The notes: generated by a model not told the origin, from the sequence alone. A DNA stretch of 64,000 bases from an uncultured Bacteroidales bacterium (GCA_902787185.1 CADAFP010000001.1:1-64000); one strand, 5' to 3'. Shown: positions 42,276-52,026, counted from the stretch's first letter. Program-made: numbers and translations.

Positions 42276-45200
42276 ATGAAACTTTCGGCACCTTTATTAA
42301 AATCCCAATATGGAATCTATGTGGAAAGTGTAAGCCACATTGGTGAACCCTATTACAACCTTCCTTACATCTATGTGCTTGACGGCAGCCTTGACGCCAG
42401 TCGGTTGCTTGCTGCCATCGAGACGGCTTTCAAGGCCCATCCCACGCTGTTTACCCGCATCGCTCTCGCTGATGACGGCGAACCCGTCCAGACCATCGAT
42501 ATGGATAGCGAGGAGTGGTCGCTGGCTATCGAGGACATTCAAGACATCGAGCAGGAAAAACAGCGGTTGGTAAGGCCGTTCGACCTCTACGGAGGCCGCC
42601 TTTTCCACGTCAACTTGTTGCGGGACAAGGAACATTACTATCTCTTCCTTGACTATCATCACATCATTGTGGACGGCACCTCGATGCAAATCATGCTGAA
42701 GGATATCGACAAGGCTTATCTTGGAGAGGACATCGCTCCCGAGGAGTTGACTCTCATGGATGTCGCTATCGACGAGACTGCCACTCGCGAGACGCCAGCA
42801 TTTGACGAGGCCAAGCAGTGGTATGCCGCCAACTTTGACTGCGGCGACACTTTCACCCAGTTCATGCCCGACGTGGAAGAGCCCGAGCACAGCGAGGACA
42901 GCCTGCTGCGCACGCTGTCTCTTGACCTGAACCGCGTAGAGGACTACTGCAAGCAGAACGGCGTGTTCAAGAGCACTTTCTTTACGGGCGCCTATTCGTT
43001 CCTGCTGGCGAAGTTCAACAACGAGCAGGAAAGCCTGTTCACCACAGTGTTCAATGGCCGCCACGACAAGCGCTTTGCCCACTCGGTGGGCATGACGGTA
43101 AAGACCTTGCCCGTCTATGCCAAATTCACACCCGAAACCACCGTGCATGACCTGCTGCTGAAAGGGCAGGAGCAAATGGGCGGTTGCCGCCAACACGACA
43201 TCTATAACTATAGCGACATTGTTACTGACCTGAACCTGCAGAGCAACTCGATGTTCGCATGGCACGGTATGCTGTTTGACAACGAGACGATGGGCGACAA
43301 GCCCATGAAGACCGTGCGTATCGGCAACAGCACGCTGGACGCCTCGTTCTACCTGAAGGTCTTCATCAAGGACGACAAGGTGCAGGCTAAGGCAGAATAC
43401 AATAGCAATGAATATTCCTGTGAGTTCATTGCCCAGATTCTGGAAAGTTATGAAGCGGTGCTGGAGGGTTTCCTGACCCAGGAGTACCTGCGCGACATCA
43501 ATATCGCGACGGCTGGCCAAGTAGCGACTCTCGACGGCTTCAATCCTGGCGAACTGGATTATGACAACAGTCAGACCATCGTGTCGATGTTCCGCCAGCA
43601 GGTTAAGGCAACACCCGATGCCATTGCAGTAGTATATCTGGACAAGCGCTTCACCTATGCCCAAGTTGACGAAATCAGTGACCGCATAGCCGCCTATATC
43701 GTCGGCAAGGGCTTGGGTGCCGAGGACGTGGTATCGGTAATCATTCCCCGCTGCGAATGGATGCCCATCGCCTCGTTAGGCGTGCTGAAAGCCGGCTGTG
43801 CCTATCAGCCGCTTGACCCGAGTTACCCCAAGGAGCGCCTCAACTTCATGATGCAGGACGCCAGTGCCAAATTGCTTATCGCTGACGAGGAATTGCGTCC
43901 CATCGTTGATGAATACCAGGGCGACGTGCTGCTTACCAAGGACATCATGGCACTGCCCGCATCGGCAGCGCCCCAGGTCGACATCAAGCCCGACCAGCTT
44001 TTCATCCTGCTCTATACGTCGGGTTCGACAGGTGTGCCCAAGGGCTGCCAGTTGATTCACAGCAATCTCGTGGCCTTCTGCCATTGGTACCATCACATGT
44101 ATAATCTCGTGCCTGGAAACAAGATTGCTGCTTATGCCAGCTATGGTTTTGACGCCAACATGATGGACACGTATCCCGCGTTGACTTGTGGCGCGACGCT
44201 TTATATTGTCCCCGAGGAACTGCGTCTGGACCTGATTGCGTTGAACGAGTATTTTGAGCAGAACGGCATCACCCACTCATTCATGACGACGCAGGTGGCA
44301 TACCAGTTTGCCACCAGTGTCGAGAACCACTCGTTGCAGTATCTCTCGACCGGTGGTGAGAAGTTGGCATCGCTCACGCCACCGCAGGGCATCAAGTTCT
44401 TCAACCTCTATGGCCCCACCGAGTCAACGGTATTCATTACCTACTATCTTGTGGACAAGAAAATGAAGGAAATCCCTATCGGCAAGGCGCCCAAGAACAT
44501 ACGTTTGTACATCGTTGACCCGCAAGGTCATCGACTGCCGGTGGGCGCCGCTGGTGAACTTTGGGTGGCTGGTCCGCAAGTGAGCCGCGGTTACCTGAAC
44601 CGTCCCGAGAAGACCGCCGAGGTGTATATCACCAATCCGTTCACCACCGAGGAGAAATATTCACGCATCTATCGCACGGGCGACATCGTGCGCTACCTGC
44701 CATCGGGCGACATCCAGTTTGTGGGACGCCGCGACGGCCAGGTGAAAATCCGTGGTTTCCGCATCGAGCTCAAGGAGGTCGAGAGTATCATTCGCGAGTT
44801 CCCCGGTATCAAGGATGCCACAGTACAAGCCTTTGACGAGGAGGGGGGCGGCAAGTTCATCGCTGCCTATATCGTGAGCGACAATCAGGTGGATATCGAG
44901 GCATTGAACAACTTCATCATGGACGAGAAACCGCCCTATATGGTGCCAGCCGTGACGATGCAGATCGATGCCATACCCCTGAACCAGAACCAGAAAGTCA
45001 ACAAGCGAGCCCTGCCCAAACCCGAGAAAAAAGCATCAGAAGTCGAAAATGTCAACGTGCCGATGAACGTGCTGGAGCAGGAACTGCATCAGATGGTGGC
45101 CGACATTGTCAACAACACCGACTTTGGTGTTACAACGGTGCTGGGCTATGCGGGCTTGACCTCTATCTCGGCCATTAAGCTGGCCGTACAAGTCAACAAG

Positions 45201-48200
45201 CGCTACGGCGTGACCCTCGACTCTCGCAGCTTGGTGAAAACGGGTACCATCCAGTCGATAGAGAATGAAATCTTGAAAATGATGCTCGCAGGTGGTGCCC
45301 AACCCACAGCCGAAGCGTCCAAGTCCCAGGTCAAGGCCATTACCAGTGCCCCGCTGTCCTATGCTCAGACGGGTGTCTATTTTGACTGCCTGAAGAATCC
45401 TGCATCGACCATCTATAACATCCCTTATCTGCTCTCTTATCCCGAGGGTACTGATGCCAACCGCCTTGCCGATGCCGTCAAGCGGGTCTTTGAGGCACAT
45501 CCCGAGTTGAGCATACACTTCACCACCGAGGGCGAGAAAATTCTCCAGACGCTTGATGACAGTGTGCCTGTTGAAGTGAATATCGTCGAGATGTCTGAAG
45601 AGGATTTGACGAAATACAAGAACGAGTTTGTGCGTCCCTTCAATCTGCAGAAGGCTCCGCTTTACCGGGTTGAGGTCGTGAAGACCGAGGCCAGCGTGCG
45701 TCTGCTGATGGATGTACACCACTTGGTGTTTGACGGCGGCTCAGCCGACTTGCTCATTCGCCAGCTCAATGCGGCGCTCGAGGGTAAGGCTGTAGAGCGG
45801 GAATCCTACAATTATTTGGATTTTGTTAACGACCAGCAGGCTGCCGAGGATACTGATGCCTTCAAGCAGGCTCAGCAGTTCTTTGCCGAGAAACTGCAGA
45901 TCTGTGAGGGTGCCAGCGAGATTCCTGCAGATCTTCCCAAGAGTGACGAACAAGGCTTCATCGGCGAGGCGGTTTGTCCGGCTGACCTGGACAAGGCTCA
46001 GGCCTTCTGTCGCCAGCAGGAAATCACTCCTGCCCACTTGTTCCTTGCTGCCACGTCCTACGTTGTTTCGCGCTATACCAACAACCGAGACGTTTATCTG
46101 TGCACCGTGAGCAGCGGTCGCAGCAACCTCAAGATTGCTGACACCGTGGGCATGTTTGTCAACACACTAGCCCTGGGCTTGAGCATCGACGATGTGACTG
46201 TCAGCGAGTTCCTGAAGCAGACCAGCGACACATTTGACCAGACGCTCAGGCACGAGGATTATCCTTTTGCCCGCATTGCCACCGACTATGGCTTCCGTCC
46301 TGCCATCGCCTACGCCTATCAGGTGGGAGTGCTTTCACAGTACACCGTTGACGGCAAGCCCATCAGACAGGAATTGCTGGAACTGAATGTGCCCAAGTTC
46401 AAGATCAATATCAAAATCGAGTCACGCGGTGTCGTGGTTCAATATGACGACTCGGTTTACAGTGAGCGCGTGGGACGCGGCATGGCCGAGAGCATCGTTG
46501 CTGTCGCCAACAGGATGATGGCTGAACCGCAGGCCAAATTGCGCCTGTTGTCCATAGTGAGTCCTGGTCAGGAGGAGGAATTGAGTCACCTGCGCCAGAC
46601 GGCGACGGGCGACGCGCCCTTCACCTTCTTCCACGAGTGTATCGGACACTTCGCCCAGTCGCAGCCCGACCACGAGGCGATTGTGGCTATCGATGGCAGA
46701 TTCACCTATCAGCAGATGGACGAAATCACCAGCCGTATTGCAGCCGCATTAAGGAAACGTGGTGTGCAGGAGCGTGACCGTGTAGCCCTGCTGTTGCCGC
46801 GCACCAGCCGCCTAATTCTTGCCCTGTTTGGCGTGCTCAAGTCGGGCGCTGCCTATATCCCCTGCGACCCCGAGTATCCCGCCGACCGCGTGAAACTCAT
46901 CCTCGAGGACAGCGAGGCCCGTTACATCATCACCACTGCCGACCGCATGGACACCGTGCCTGAAGGTAAGGCAATCGACGTGGAAGACCTCATCAACGAC
47001 GATAATGACGGCACCATCGTGACCGACATCACTCCCGATGACCTGGCCTACCTGATTTACACCAGCGGTTCAACTGGCCGTCCCAAGGGTGTGATGCTGC
47101 ACCATCGCGGCATCTGCAACTACCTGTACGGACATCCCGCCAATGTGTTTGCCAATGGTGTGATGACCGATGCCAAGCGCATCCTCAGCGTGACGACCAT
47201 CTCGTTTGACGCCGCACTGCAGGACATCGGCACTGCCTTCTTCAACGGCAAGACGCTCATCGTCGCTACCGAGGAGCAGGCCAACAACCCGCTTGACCTG
47301 GCACAGCTCATCAACGAGGAGCATATCAATATGGTATCGGGAACACCGTCGCGATGGATGACGTGGCTCACGAGCGAGGACTTCTGCGATGCCATCAGCC
47401 GCATCAACATCGTGCGTGCTGGTGGTGAGAAATTCTCTGACCAGCTGTTGGGCCAACTCAGGAATGTGACCAAGGCCCGTATCTTCAACTGCTACGGTCC
47501 CACCGAGATTACCGTGGCGTCTAACAACAAGGAGTTGACCGATGCCGCCCTGGTTACTGTCGGCAAGCCCCAGCTCAACGTCATCGAGTACATCGTTGAC
47601 CAGGATGGCAACGAACTGCCCGTCGGCGTTGTGGGTGAATTGTATATCGGCGGTCGTGGCGTGGCGCATGGTTACAACAACCTGGACGAGATGACTTGCG
47701 AGCGCTTTGTGGATTACCACGGCACGCGCATCTACAAGTCGGGCGACTACGCCAAGTGGCTGCCTGACGGTGACGTGGTCATCCTGGGCCGCACCGACCA
47801 CCAAATCAAACTGCGCGGCCTGCGCATCGAGTTGGGCGAGATTGAGAACGTCATCCTCAAAGTCGAGGGATTGAAAAAAGTCGTCATCCTCATCCGCAAA
47901 ATCAACGACAAGGAGCACCTGTGTGCTTATTATACTGCCGACCGCGAGATTGCACCCGATGCCCTCAAGGCCGAAATTTCCAAGAGCCTGACGCAATACA
48001 TGGTGCCCACGGCCTATCTGCAGTTGAAGGAGATGCCCATGACGCCTAACGGAAAGACCGATGTCAAGGCACTGCCCGAGCCCGAACTGGCCATCAGTTC
48101 GGCCTATGTGGAGCCTGCCAACGACACAGAACGCACCTTCTGCAGCATCTTTGCCGACATCCTGCAAATGGACAAGGTGGGCGCGACCGACAACTTCTTT

Positions 48201-49532
48201 GAGTTGGGCGGCACCTCGCTTGTAGTGACTCGCGTCATCATTGAGGCCGACAAGGCGGGATTGCATGTTGCTTACGGCGACGTGTTCGCCAACCCCACAC
48301 CTCGCCAGTTGGCGCGTCTCATCACAGGCGAGAGTGACGACGAGGGTACCGATGAGATAACAGGATTTGATTACACGGCCATCAACGAACTGTTGCAGCG
48401 CAACACGCTCGAAAACTTCCGCAATGGTGAGCGCCAGCAGCTGGGTAACGTACTGCTGACAGGTGCCACAGGCTACCTGGGTATCCACATCCTGCGCGAA
48501 CTCATCGACTCGGATGCCCAGAACATCTATTGCCTCGTGCGCGGTAAGAGCCTTGAGGCAGCCGAGGGACGCTTGCGCACCCTGCTGTTCTACTACTTCT
48601 CCGACGCCTTCAAGGACCTGTTCGGCAAGCGTCTGCACATTGTCTTGGGCGACGTGACAAGCGACTTTGGCGAGGGGCTGCAGGTGGACACCATCTTCAA
48701 CTGTGCTGCCATCGTGAAGCACTTTAGCGAGGGTACCGAGATTGAGGATGTGAACATCGGCGGTGCTCAGCGATGTGTGGACTACTGTCTCAAGACTGGT
48801 GCCAAGCTGGTTCACGTCTCCACCGCCAGCACCCGCGGCTTGTGGGCTGGCGAGATCAAGAGTGACGTCTTCACCGAGCAACGCCTGTACATGGGCCAGT
48901 TCTTGGGTAACAAATACATCTACTCCAAGTTCATGGCCGAGCGCTTGATTTTGGACGCCGTTGCCCACAAGGGGTTGAATGCCAAGATAATGCGCGTTGG
49001 CAACCTGGCGGCACGTTCTACCGACGGCGAGTTCCAGGCCAACTTTGCCACTAACTCGTTCATGGGTCGCATCAAGGTCTATAACATGCTGGGATGCTGT
49101 CCATACAGTATGCGCAACAAGCAGGTGGAATTCTCGCCCATCAACGAGGTGGCCCATGCTATCGTGTTGCTGAGTTCCACTCCTCGTGAATGCACCGTCT
49201 TCCATCCCTACAACATCCACGGCCAGTTCCTGGGCGACGTGCTCATGGGATTGCTCACGGTGGGTGACGGCGTGAAGTTCGTCGAGCAGGAAGAATTCCA
49301 GCAAAAAATGGAAGAAGCCAAGAATGATCCCGTCAAGGCCAAGGATATGTCATCATTGCTGGCCTATCAGGATATGGCACACGGCCAAAAGACTGCCGAC
49401 GTGAAGCGTGATAATGACTACACGACCCAGGTGCTCTACCGTTTGAATTTCGCCTGGTCACCCACGTCGTGGGACTATGTGGAGCGCATGTTGACTGCCA
49501 TCAGCTCGCTGGGCTTCTTTGATATGTTATAA
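42276..49532 (+). CDS. Two-module nonribosomal peptide synthetase with terminal reductase (C-A-T-C-A-T-R)
   Basis: 2418 residues. C1 is at about 1-430 with HHIIVDG at 128-134. A1 is at about 445-940 with TSGSTG at 581-586 and LYGPTEST. T1 is at about 945-1010 with candidate phosphopantetheine Ser963 in GLTSISAIKL. C2 is at about 1025-1450 with HHLVFDG at 1148-1154. A2 is at about 1465-1940 with TSGSTG at 1596-1601. T2 has LGGTSL, Ser1981. The reductase is at about 2055-2418 with the NAD(P)H loop TGATGYLG (2062-2069), VSTAST and catalytic YIYSK (2214-2218). All key residues are present. It should join two amino acids and release the chain as an aldehyde, or an alcohol after a second reduction. 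A leading C domain suggests N-acylation of the first residue. Hand-read A-domain codes are DAMFSGLVFK and DAQSVACVAK; neither gives me a safe substrate. Confidence 0.95.
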   Translation: MKLSAPLLKSQYGIYVESVSHIGEPYYNLPYIYVLDGSLDASRLLAAIETAFKAHPTLFTRIALADDGEPVQTIDMDSEEWSLAIEDIQDIEQEKQRLVRPFDLYGGRLFHVNLLRDKEHYYLFLDYHHIIVDGTSMQIMLKDIDKAYLGEDIAPEELTLMDVAIDETATRETPAFDEAKQWYAANFDCGDTFTQFMPDVEEPEHSEDSLLRTLSLDLNRVEDYCKQNGVFKSTFFTGAYSFLLAKFNNEQESLFTTVFNGRHDKRFAHSVGMTVKTLPVYAKFTPETTVHDLLLKGQEQMGGCRQHDIYNYSDIVTDLNLQSNSMFAWHGMLFDNETMGDKPMKTVRIGNSTLDASFYLKVFIKDDKVQAKAEYNSNEYSCEFIAQILESYEAVLEGFLTQEYLRDINIATAGQVATLDGFNPGELDYDNSQTIVSMFRQQVKATPDAIAVVYLDKRFTYAQVDEISDRIAAYIVGKGLGAEDVVSVIIPRCEWMPIASLGVLKAGCAYQPLDPSYPKERLNFMMQDASAKLLIADEELRPIVDEYQGDVLLTKDIMALPASAAPQVDIKPDQLFILLYTSGSTGVPKGCQLIHSNLVAFCHWYHHMYNLVPGNKIAAYASYGFDANMMDTYPALTCGATLYIVPEELRLDLIALNEYFEQNGITHSFMTTQVAYQFATSVENHSLQYLSTGGEKLASLTPPQGIKFFNLYGPTESTVFITYYLVDKKMKEIPIGKAPKNIRLYIVDPQGHRLPVGAAGELWVAGPQVSRGYLNRPEKTAEVYITNPFTTEEKYSRIYRTGDIVRYLPSGDIQFVGRRDGQVKIRGFRIELKEVESIIREFPGIKDATVQAFDEEGGGKFIAAYIVSDNQVDIEALNNFIMDEKPPYMVPAVTMQIDAIPLNQNQKVNKRALPKPEKKASEVENVNVPMNVLEQELHQMVADIVNNTDFGVTTVLGYAGLTSISAIKLAVQVNKRYGVTLDSRSLVKTGTIQSIENEILKMMLAGGAQPTAEASKSQVKAITSAPLSYAQTGVYFDCLKNPASTIYNIPYLLSYPEGTDANRLADAVKRVFEAHPELSIHFTTEGEKILQTLDDSVPVEVNIVEMSEEDLTKYKNEFVRPFNLQKAPLYRVEVVKTEASVRLLMDVHHLVFDGGSADLLIRQLNAALEGKAVERESYNYLDFVNDQQAAEDTDAFKQAQQFFAEKLQICEGASEIPADLPKSDEQGFIGEAVCPADLDKAQAFCRQQEITPAHLFLAATSYVVSRYTNNRDVYLCTVSSGRSNLKIADTVGMFVNTLALGLSIDDVTVSEFLKQTSDTFDQTLRHEDYPFARIATDYGFRPAIAYAYQVGVLSQYTVDGKPIRQELLELNVPKFKINIKIESRGVVVQYDDSVYSERVGRGMAESIVAVANRMMAEPQAKLRLLSIVSPGQEEELSHLRQTATGDAPFTFFHECIGHFAQSQPDHEAIVAIDGRFTYQQMDEITSRIAAALRKRGVQERDRVALLLPRTSRLILALFGVLKSGAAYIPCDPEYPADRVKLILEDSEARYIITTADRMDTVPEGKAIDVEDLINDDNDGTIVTDITPDDLAYLIYTSGSTGRPKGVMLHHRGICNYLYGHPANVFANGVMTDAKRILSVTTISFDAALQDIGTAFFNGKTLIVATEEQANNPLDLAQLINEEHINMVSGTPSRWMTWLTSEDFCDAISRINIVRAGGEKFSDQLLGQLRNVTKARIFNCYGPTEITVASNNKELTDAALVTVGKPQLNVIEYIVDQDGNELPVGVVGELYIGGRGVAHGYNNLDEMTCERFVDYHGTRIYKSGDYAKWLPDGDVVILGRTDHQIKLRGLRIELGEIENVILKVEGLKKVVILIRKINDKEHLCAYYTADREIAPDALKAEISKSLTQYMVPTAYLQLKEMPMTPNGKTDVKALPEPELAISSAYVEPANDTERTFCSIFADILQMDKVGATDNFFELGGTSLVVTRVIIEADKAGLHVAYGDVFANPTPRQLARLITGESDDEGTDEITGFDYTAINELLQRNTLENFRNGERQQLGNVLLTGATGYLGIHILRELIDSDAQNIYCLVRGKSLEAAEGRLRTLLFYYFSDAFKDLFGKRLHIVLGDVTSDFGEGLQVDTIFNCAAIVKHFSEGTEIEDVNIGGAQRCVDYCLKTGAKLVHVSTASTRGLWAGEIKSDVFTEQRLYMGQFLGNKYIYSKFMAERLILDAVAHKGLNAKIMRVGNLAARSTDGEFQANFATNSFMGRIKVYNMLGCCPYSMRNKQVEFSPINEVAHAIVLLSSTPRECTVFHPYNIHGQFLGDVLMGLLTVGDGVKFVEQEEFQQKMEEAKNDPVKAKDMSSLLAYQDMAHGQKTADVKRDNDYTTQVLYRLNFAWSPTSWDYVERMLTAISSLGFFDML

Positions 49533-50872
49533 TGATGGACAAGCGACCGCAAGACGGTGACATCACCGTTCAATTCTACCGCTACCTGTGGGCCTATATC
49601 CTGGTGGCCCTCTCGGGCTGTCTGGGTAATGTGGTGGACGGCATCATTGTGGGCAACCTCATCAGTGAGGATGGCGTGAGTGCCATTGCCCTGGCGAAGC
49701 CTATCAACCAGTTCATTTTCACCATGCACCTGCTCATCAACGCAGGTGCGGGTATGCTGGTGGCCTATGCGATAGGACAGAAAAAGATTGACGATGCACG
49801 CAGCTTCTTCACACGGGCGCTGTCGTTGAGCGTGGGGCTTGGCTTGCTGCTTGCACTGGTGGGGGGACTGATGTTCCCTAACCAGACGGCACGCCTCATG
49901 TGCGACAACGAGAGGATTCTGCCGTTAGCCCAGGACTACATCCAAGTGCTACTCATCGGTAATCCTGCTTTTATCCTGATGTGGGGACTCTCGACCATGG
50001 TGGGTGTTGATGGCAGCCCGCGGCTGGTATCGCTGGCGGTCATCGTTGACAACGTGGTCAACCTGTTGCTCGATATCGTGTTCATCCAGTGGCTTGACTG
50101 GGGCATCACGGGCTCGTCGGCAGCGACGGTAGTGGGGCACCTTGTGGGAATAGCCATCCTGCTCACCCATTGGCGCAAACCTGAAAACCGTCGCCTTGTG
50201 CCTGTCTTTACCGGTGATGGCTTGCTCGTCTCGTTGCAGCGCATCATCAATCAGGGTGCGCCGCTTGCCGTGGCGTCGATTTGCTTGACATTGTTGCTGT
50301 TCAGTGCCAACAGAATCGTTCTATCGACCACAGGACGTACAGGTATGTTTGTCTTTGCCCTGTGTATGAACTTGTTGCAGGTCTATAACCTGTTCCTGTC
50401 GGGCACTTGCCAAACGTTGCAGTCGCTTGGCGCCATCCAGGTGGGCAAGAAGGATAACGATGGAGTGCGCATGGTCATCAAGCGGGGTTTCCGTTTCATC
50501 ACTGCGGCTATGGTTGTCACATGTCTGCTGGTGTGGTTGTACCCGCAAGGTATCGCCCGCGTGTTTGGCTGTGACGAGCCCGAGATGTTGACCCAGAGCA
50601 TACCGGCCCTGCGCGTGTTTGCCTTGAGTTTCATCCCGTTCTGCTATATCTATGTGCTGATGATAGTTTATAAGCTTTACGGTCATCACCACATGGCGCT
50701 GTTTATCTCTTTCGCCTTGTCGTTGACCGTGATTCCTGTGCTGTGGCTCATGGCACGCACCCTGCCTGACTGGCTGTGGTACAGTTATCTTATCGCTTAC
50801 CTCATCGAGGCCGTTGCCATCTTTGTGCTGCACCGGGCCACCCATGTGCGTTTTGAACTCAAGCAGCAGTGA
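49532..50872 (+). CDS. MATE family efflux transporter
   Basis: 446 residues, twelve hydrophobic helices in two six-helix halves, inner membrane. Typical MATE features: GNVVDGIIVGNLISEDGVSAIALAKPINQFIF in the first half, INAGAGMLVAYAIGQKKIDDARSFF, and INQGAPLAVASICLTLLLFSANRIVLSTTG opening the second half. MATE proteins expel small organic molecules in exchange for Na+ or H+. The start overlaps the NRPS stop by one base (TAATG), which makes export of the NRPS product, or self-protection from it, the natural role. It overlaps the next gene by 4 bp. Confidence 0.9.
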   Translation: MMDKRPQDGDITVQFYRYLWAYILVALSGCLGNVVDGIIVGNLISEDGVSAIALAKPINQFIFTMHLLINAGAGMLVAYAIGQKKIDDARSFFTRALSLSVGLGLLLALVGGLMFPNQTARLMCDNERILPLAQDYIQVLLIGNPAFILMWGLSTMVGVDGSPRLVSLAVIVDNVVNLLLDIVFIQWLDWGITGSSAATVVGHLVGIAILLTHWRKPENRRLVPVFTGDGLLVSLQRIINQGAPLAVASICLTLLLFSANRIVLSTTGRTGMFVFALCMNLLQVYNLFLSGTCQTLQSLGAIQVGKKDNDGVRMVIKRGFRFITAAMVVTCLLVWLYPQGIARVFGCDEPEMLTQSIPALRVFALSFIPFCYIYVLMIVYKLYGHHHMALFISFALSLTVIPVLWLMARTLPDWLWYSYLIAYLIEAVAIFVLHRATHVRFELKQQ

Positions 50873-51423
50873 TTTACATCGATGACCATATCGACGTTTT
50901 CGACTTGACGGCAGCTTTGGCTGCCGTCAGTCCAGAACGGCGTGCTTATGCCTTGAAATATGTGAATGAACTTGACCAGCGTCTGTCGGTGGCTGCTTTC
51001 TTGCTGTTGAAACGGGCGCTGTCGATGGAGTTCGGGCTGGATACAGTGCCGCCTTTTGTGCGGGAGCCTAATGGAAAACCGCGACTCGACGGTTTCCCCA
51101 ATATCCACTTCAACCTGAGTCATTGCCGCGAGGCGGCTGCCTGTATCGTTGACCGCAGCCCAGTGGGCATTGACGTGGAGTGCATTGATAGGCTTGATGC
51201 CGATGTGGTGGCGATGACGATGAATGAGCGCGAACAGGAGCAGATTGCTGCATCGCCACAACCCGAGGTGGAATTCACCCGCTTGTGGACGATGAAAGAA
51301 AGCCTATTTAAACTCACTGGGAAATATCAGGATGACATACGCTCGATGCTGGCCAACGCTGCCGACTACCATTTCCACACCACCATTTACCCCCGCTTCA
51401 TCTGCACGGTCTGTAGTCCTTAG
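50869..51423 (+). CDS. 4'-phosphopantetheinyl transferase, Sfp-type
   Basis: 184 residues with a GTG start overlapping the MATE stop (GTGA). Motifs: HFNLSHC near residue 82, VGIDVECI near 99 (Mg2+-binding Asp and Glu) and FTRLWTMKESLFKLTGKY near 138 (WxxKE). It moves phosphopantetheine from CoA onto the carrier serines, here T1 and T2 of the NRPS. Being the last gene in the unit, it makes the cluster self-sufficient for activation. It is slightly short for the Sfp class. Its last residues (CSP) and the TAG stop lie in the first units of a heptamer array. Confidence 0.92.
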   Translation: MIYIDDHIDVFDLTAALAAVSPERRAYALKYVNELDQRLSVAAFLLLKRALSMEFGLDTVPPFVREPNGKPRLDGFPNIHFNLSHCREAAACIVDRSPVGIDVECIDRLDADVVAMTMNEREQEQIAASPQPEVEFTRLWTMKESLFKLTGKYQDDIRSMLANAADYHFHTTIYPRFICTVCSP

Positions 51424-51504
51424 TCTTTAGTCCTTAGTCCTTAGTCCTTAGTCCTTAGTCCCTAGTATGGACTAACTCCTAATTTCTAATTCCTAATTTC
51501 TAAA
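51414..51504. repeat. Heptamer array F (between convergent PPTase and exonuclease genes)
   Basis: Thirteen contiguous units in exact phase: TAGTCCT, TAGTCTT, TAGTCCT four times, TAGTCCC, TAGTATG, GACTAAC, TCCTAAT, TTCTAAT, TCCTAAT, TTCTAAA. It spans the whole gap and contains both stops: TAG at 51421-51423 for the PPTase and, on the minus strand, TAG at 51500-51502 for the exonuclease. Confidence 0.92.
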
Positions 51505-51991
51505 GTATTTCCATGGCGATGTGGGCGCATGCTTCGGCGTCGGCAAGGGCGTGGTGATGCTGTCGCAGGTCGTAGCCGCAATAGGCGGCAACGGTCTGCA
51601 ACTGGTGGTTGGGGAGAAACTTGAATTGACGTCTGGCGGCAATGCAGGTGCAATAAAACTCATAGTCGGGGTAATCCATCTGGTAACAGCGGAAAACCGC
51701 CTTCAGGCAACTCTCGTCGAAGGCCTTGTTGTGCGCCACCAGCGGCAAGCCTTCGATGAGGGGCTCGATTTGTGCCCAAACGTCGGGAAAGACGGGTGCG
51801 TTGTCGGTATCCTCGTGTCCCAAGCCGTGCACTTGTCGGCACCAATAGTTGTAATAGTTGGGCTCGGGCTGTATGAGCGAGTAGAAGGTGTCGGTAATCT
51901 CGCCGCCACGCACGACCACCACACCGACGGCACACACGCTGGTGCGCTCGTTGTTGGCGGTCTCAAAGTCTATGGCGGCAAAGTTCTCCAT
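51500..51991 (-). CDS. DnaQ-like DEDDh 3'-5' exonuclease
   Basis: 163 residues from the ATG at 51991 (MENFAAIDFETANNERTS); an upstream in-frame Met lies too close to the -7 element. DEDDh motifs: AIDFETAN (Exo I), LVAHNKAFDESCL (Exo II) and HHALADAEACAHI (Exo III with the His). It is a free-standing exonuclease domain like those of proofreading subunits and RNase T-type trimming enzymes; the substrate (DNA or RNA) is not evident. The C-terminal ILE-less end MEIL and TAG come from a heptamer array. Confidence 0.87.
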   Translation of the reverse strand: MENFAAIDFETANNERTSVCAVGVVVVRGGEITDTFYSLIQPEPNYYNYWCRQVHGLGHEDTDNAPVFPDVWAQIEPLIEGLPLVAHNKAFDESCLKAVFRCYQMDYPDYEFYCTCIAARRQFKFLPNHQLQTVAAYCGYDLRQHHHALADAEACAHIAMEIL

Positions 51992-52017
51992 TTCTTGCGT
52001 TTGTGTTCTGATTGACT

Positions 52018-52026
52018 GCAAAAGTA
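52018..52026 (-). promoter_or_regulatory. -7 element of the exonuclease gene
   Basis: Minus-strand TACTTTTGC, 27 bp before the ATG; no -33 TTTG. Confidence 0.45.

Noticed and set aside
47070-49304. 744-codon open frame antisense to the NRPS, and similar long antisense frames opposite trkA (25661-26995), topB (4584-5699) and recJ (7305-8612)
   Set aside because: They mirror codon bias of real genes on the other strand, show no protein family features, and lack promoters or starts with context.
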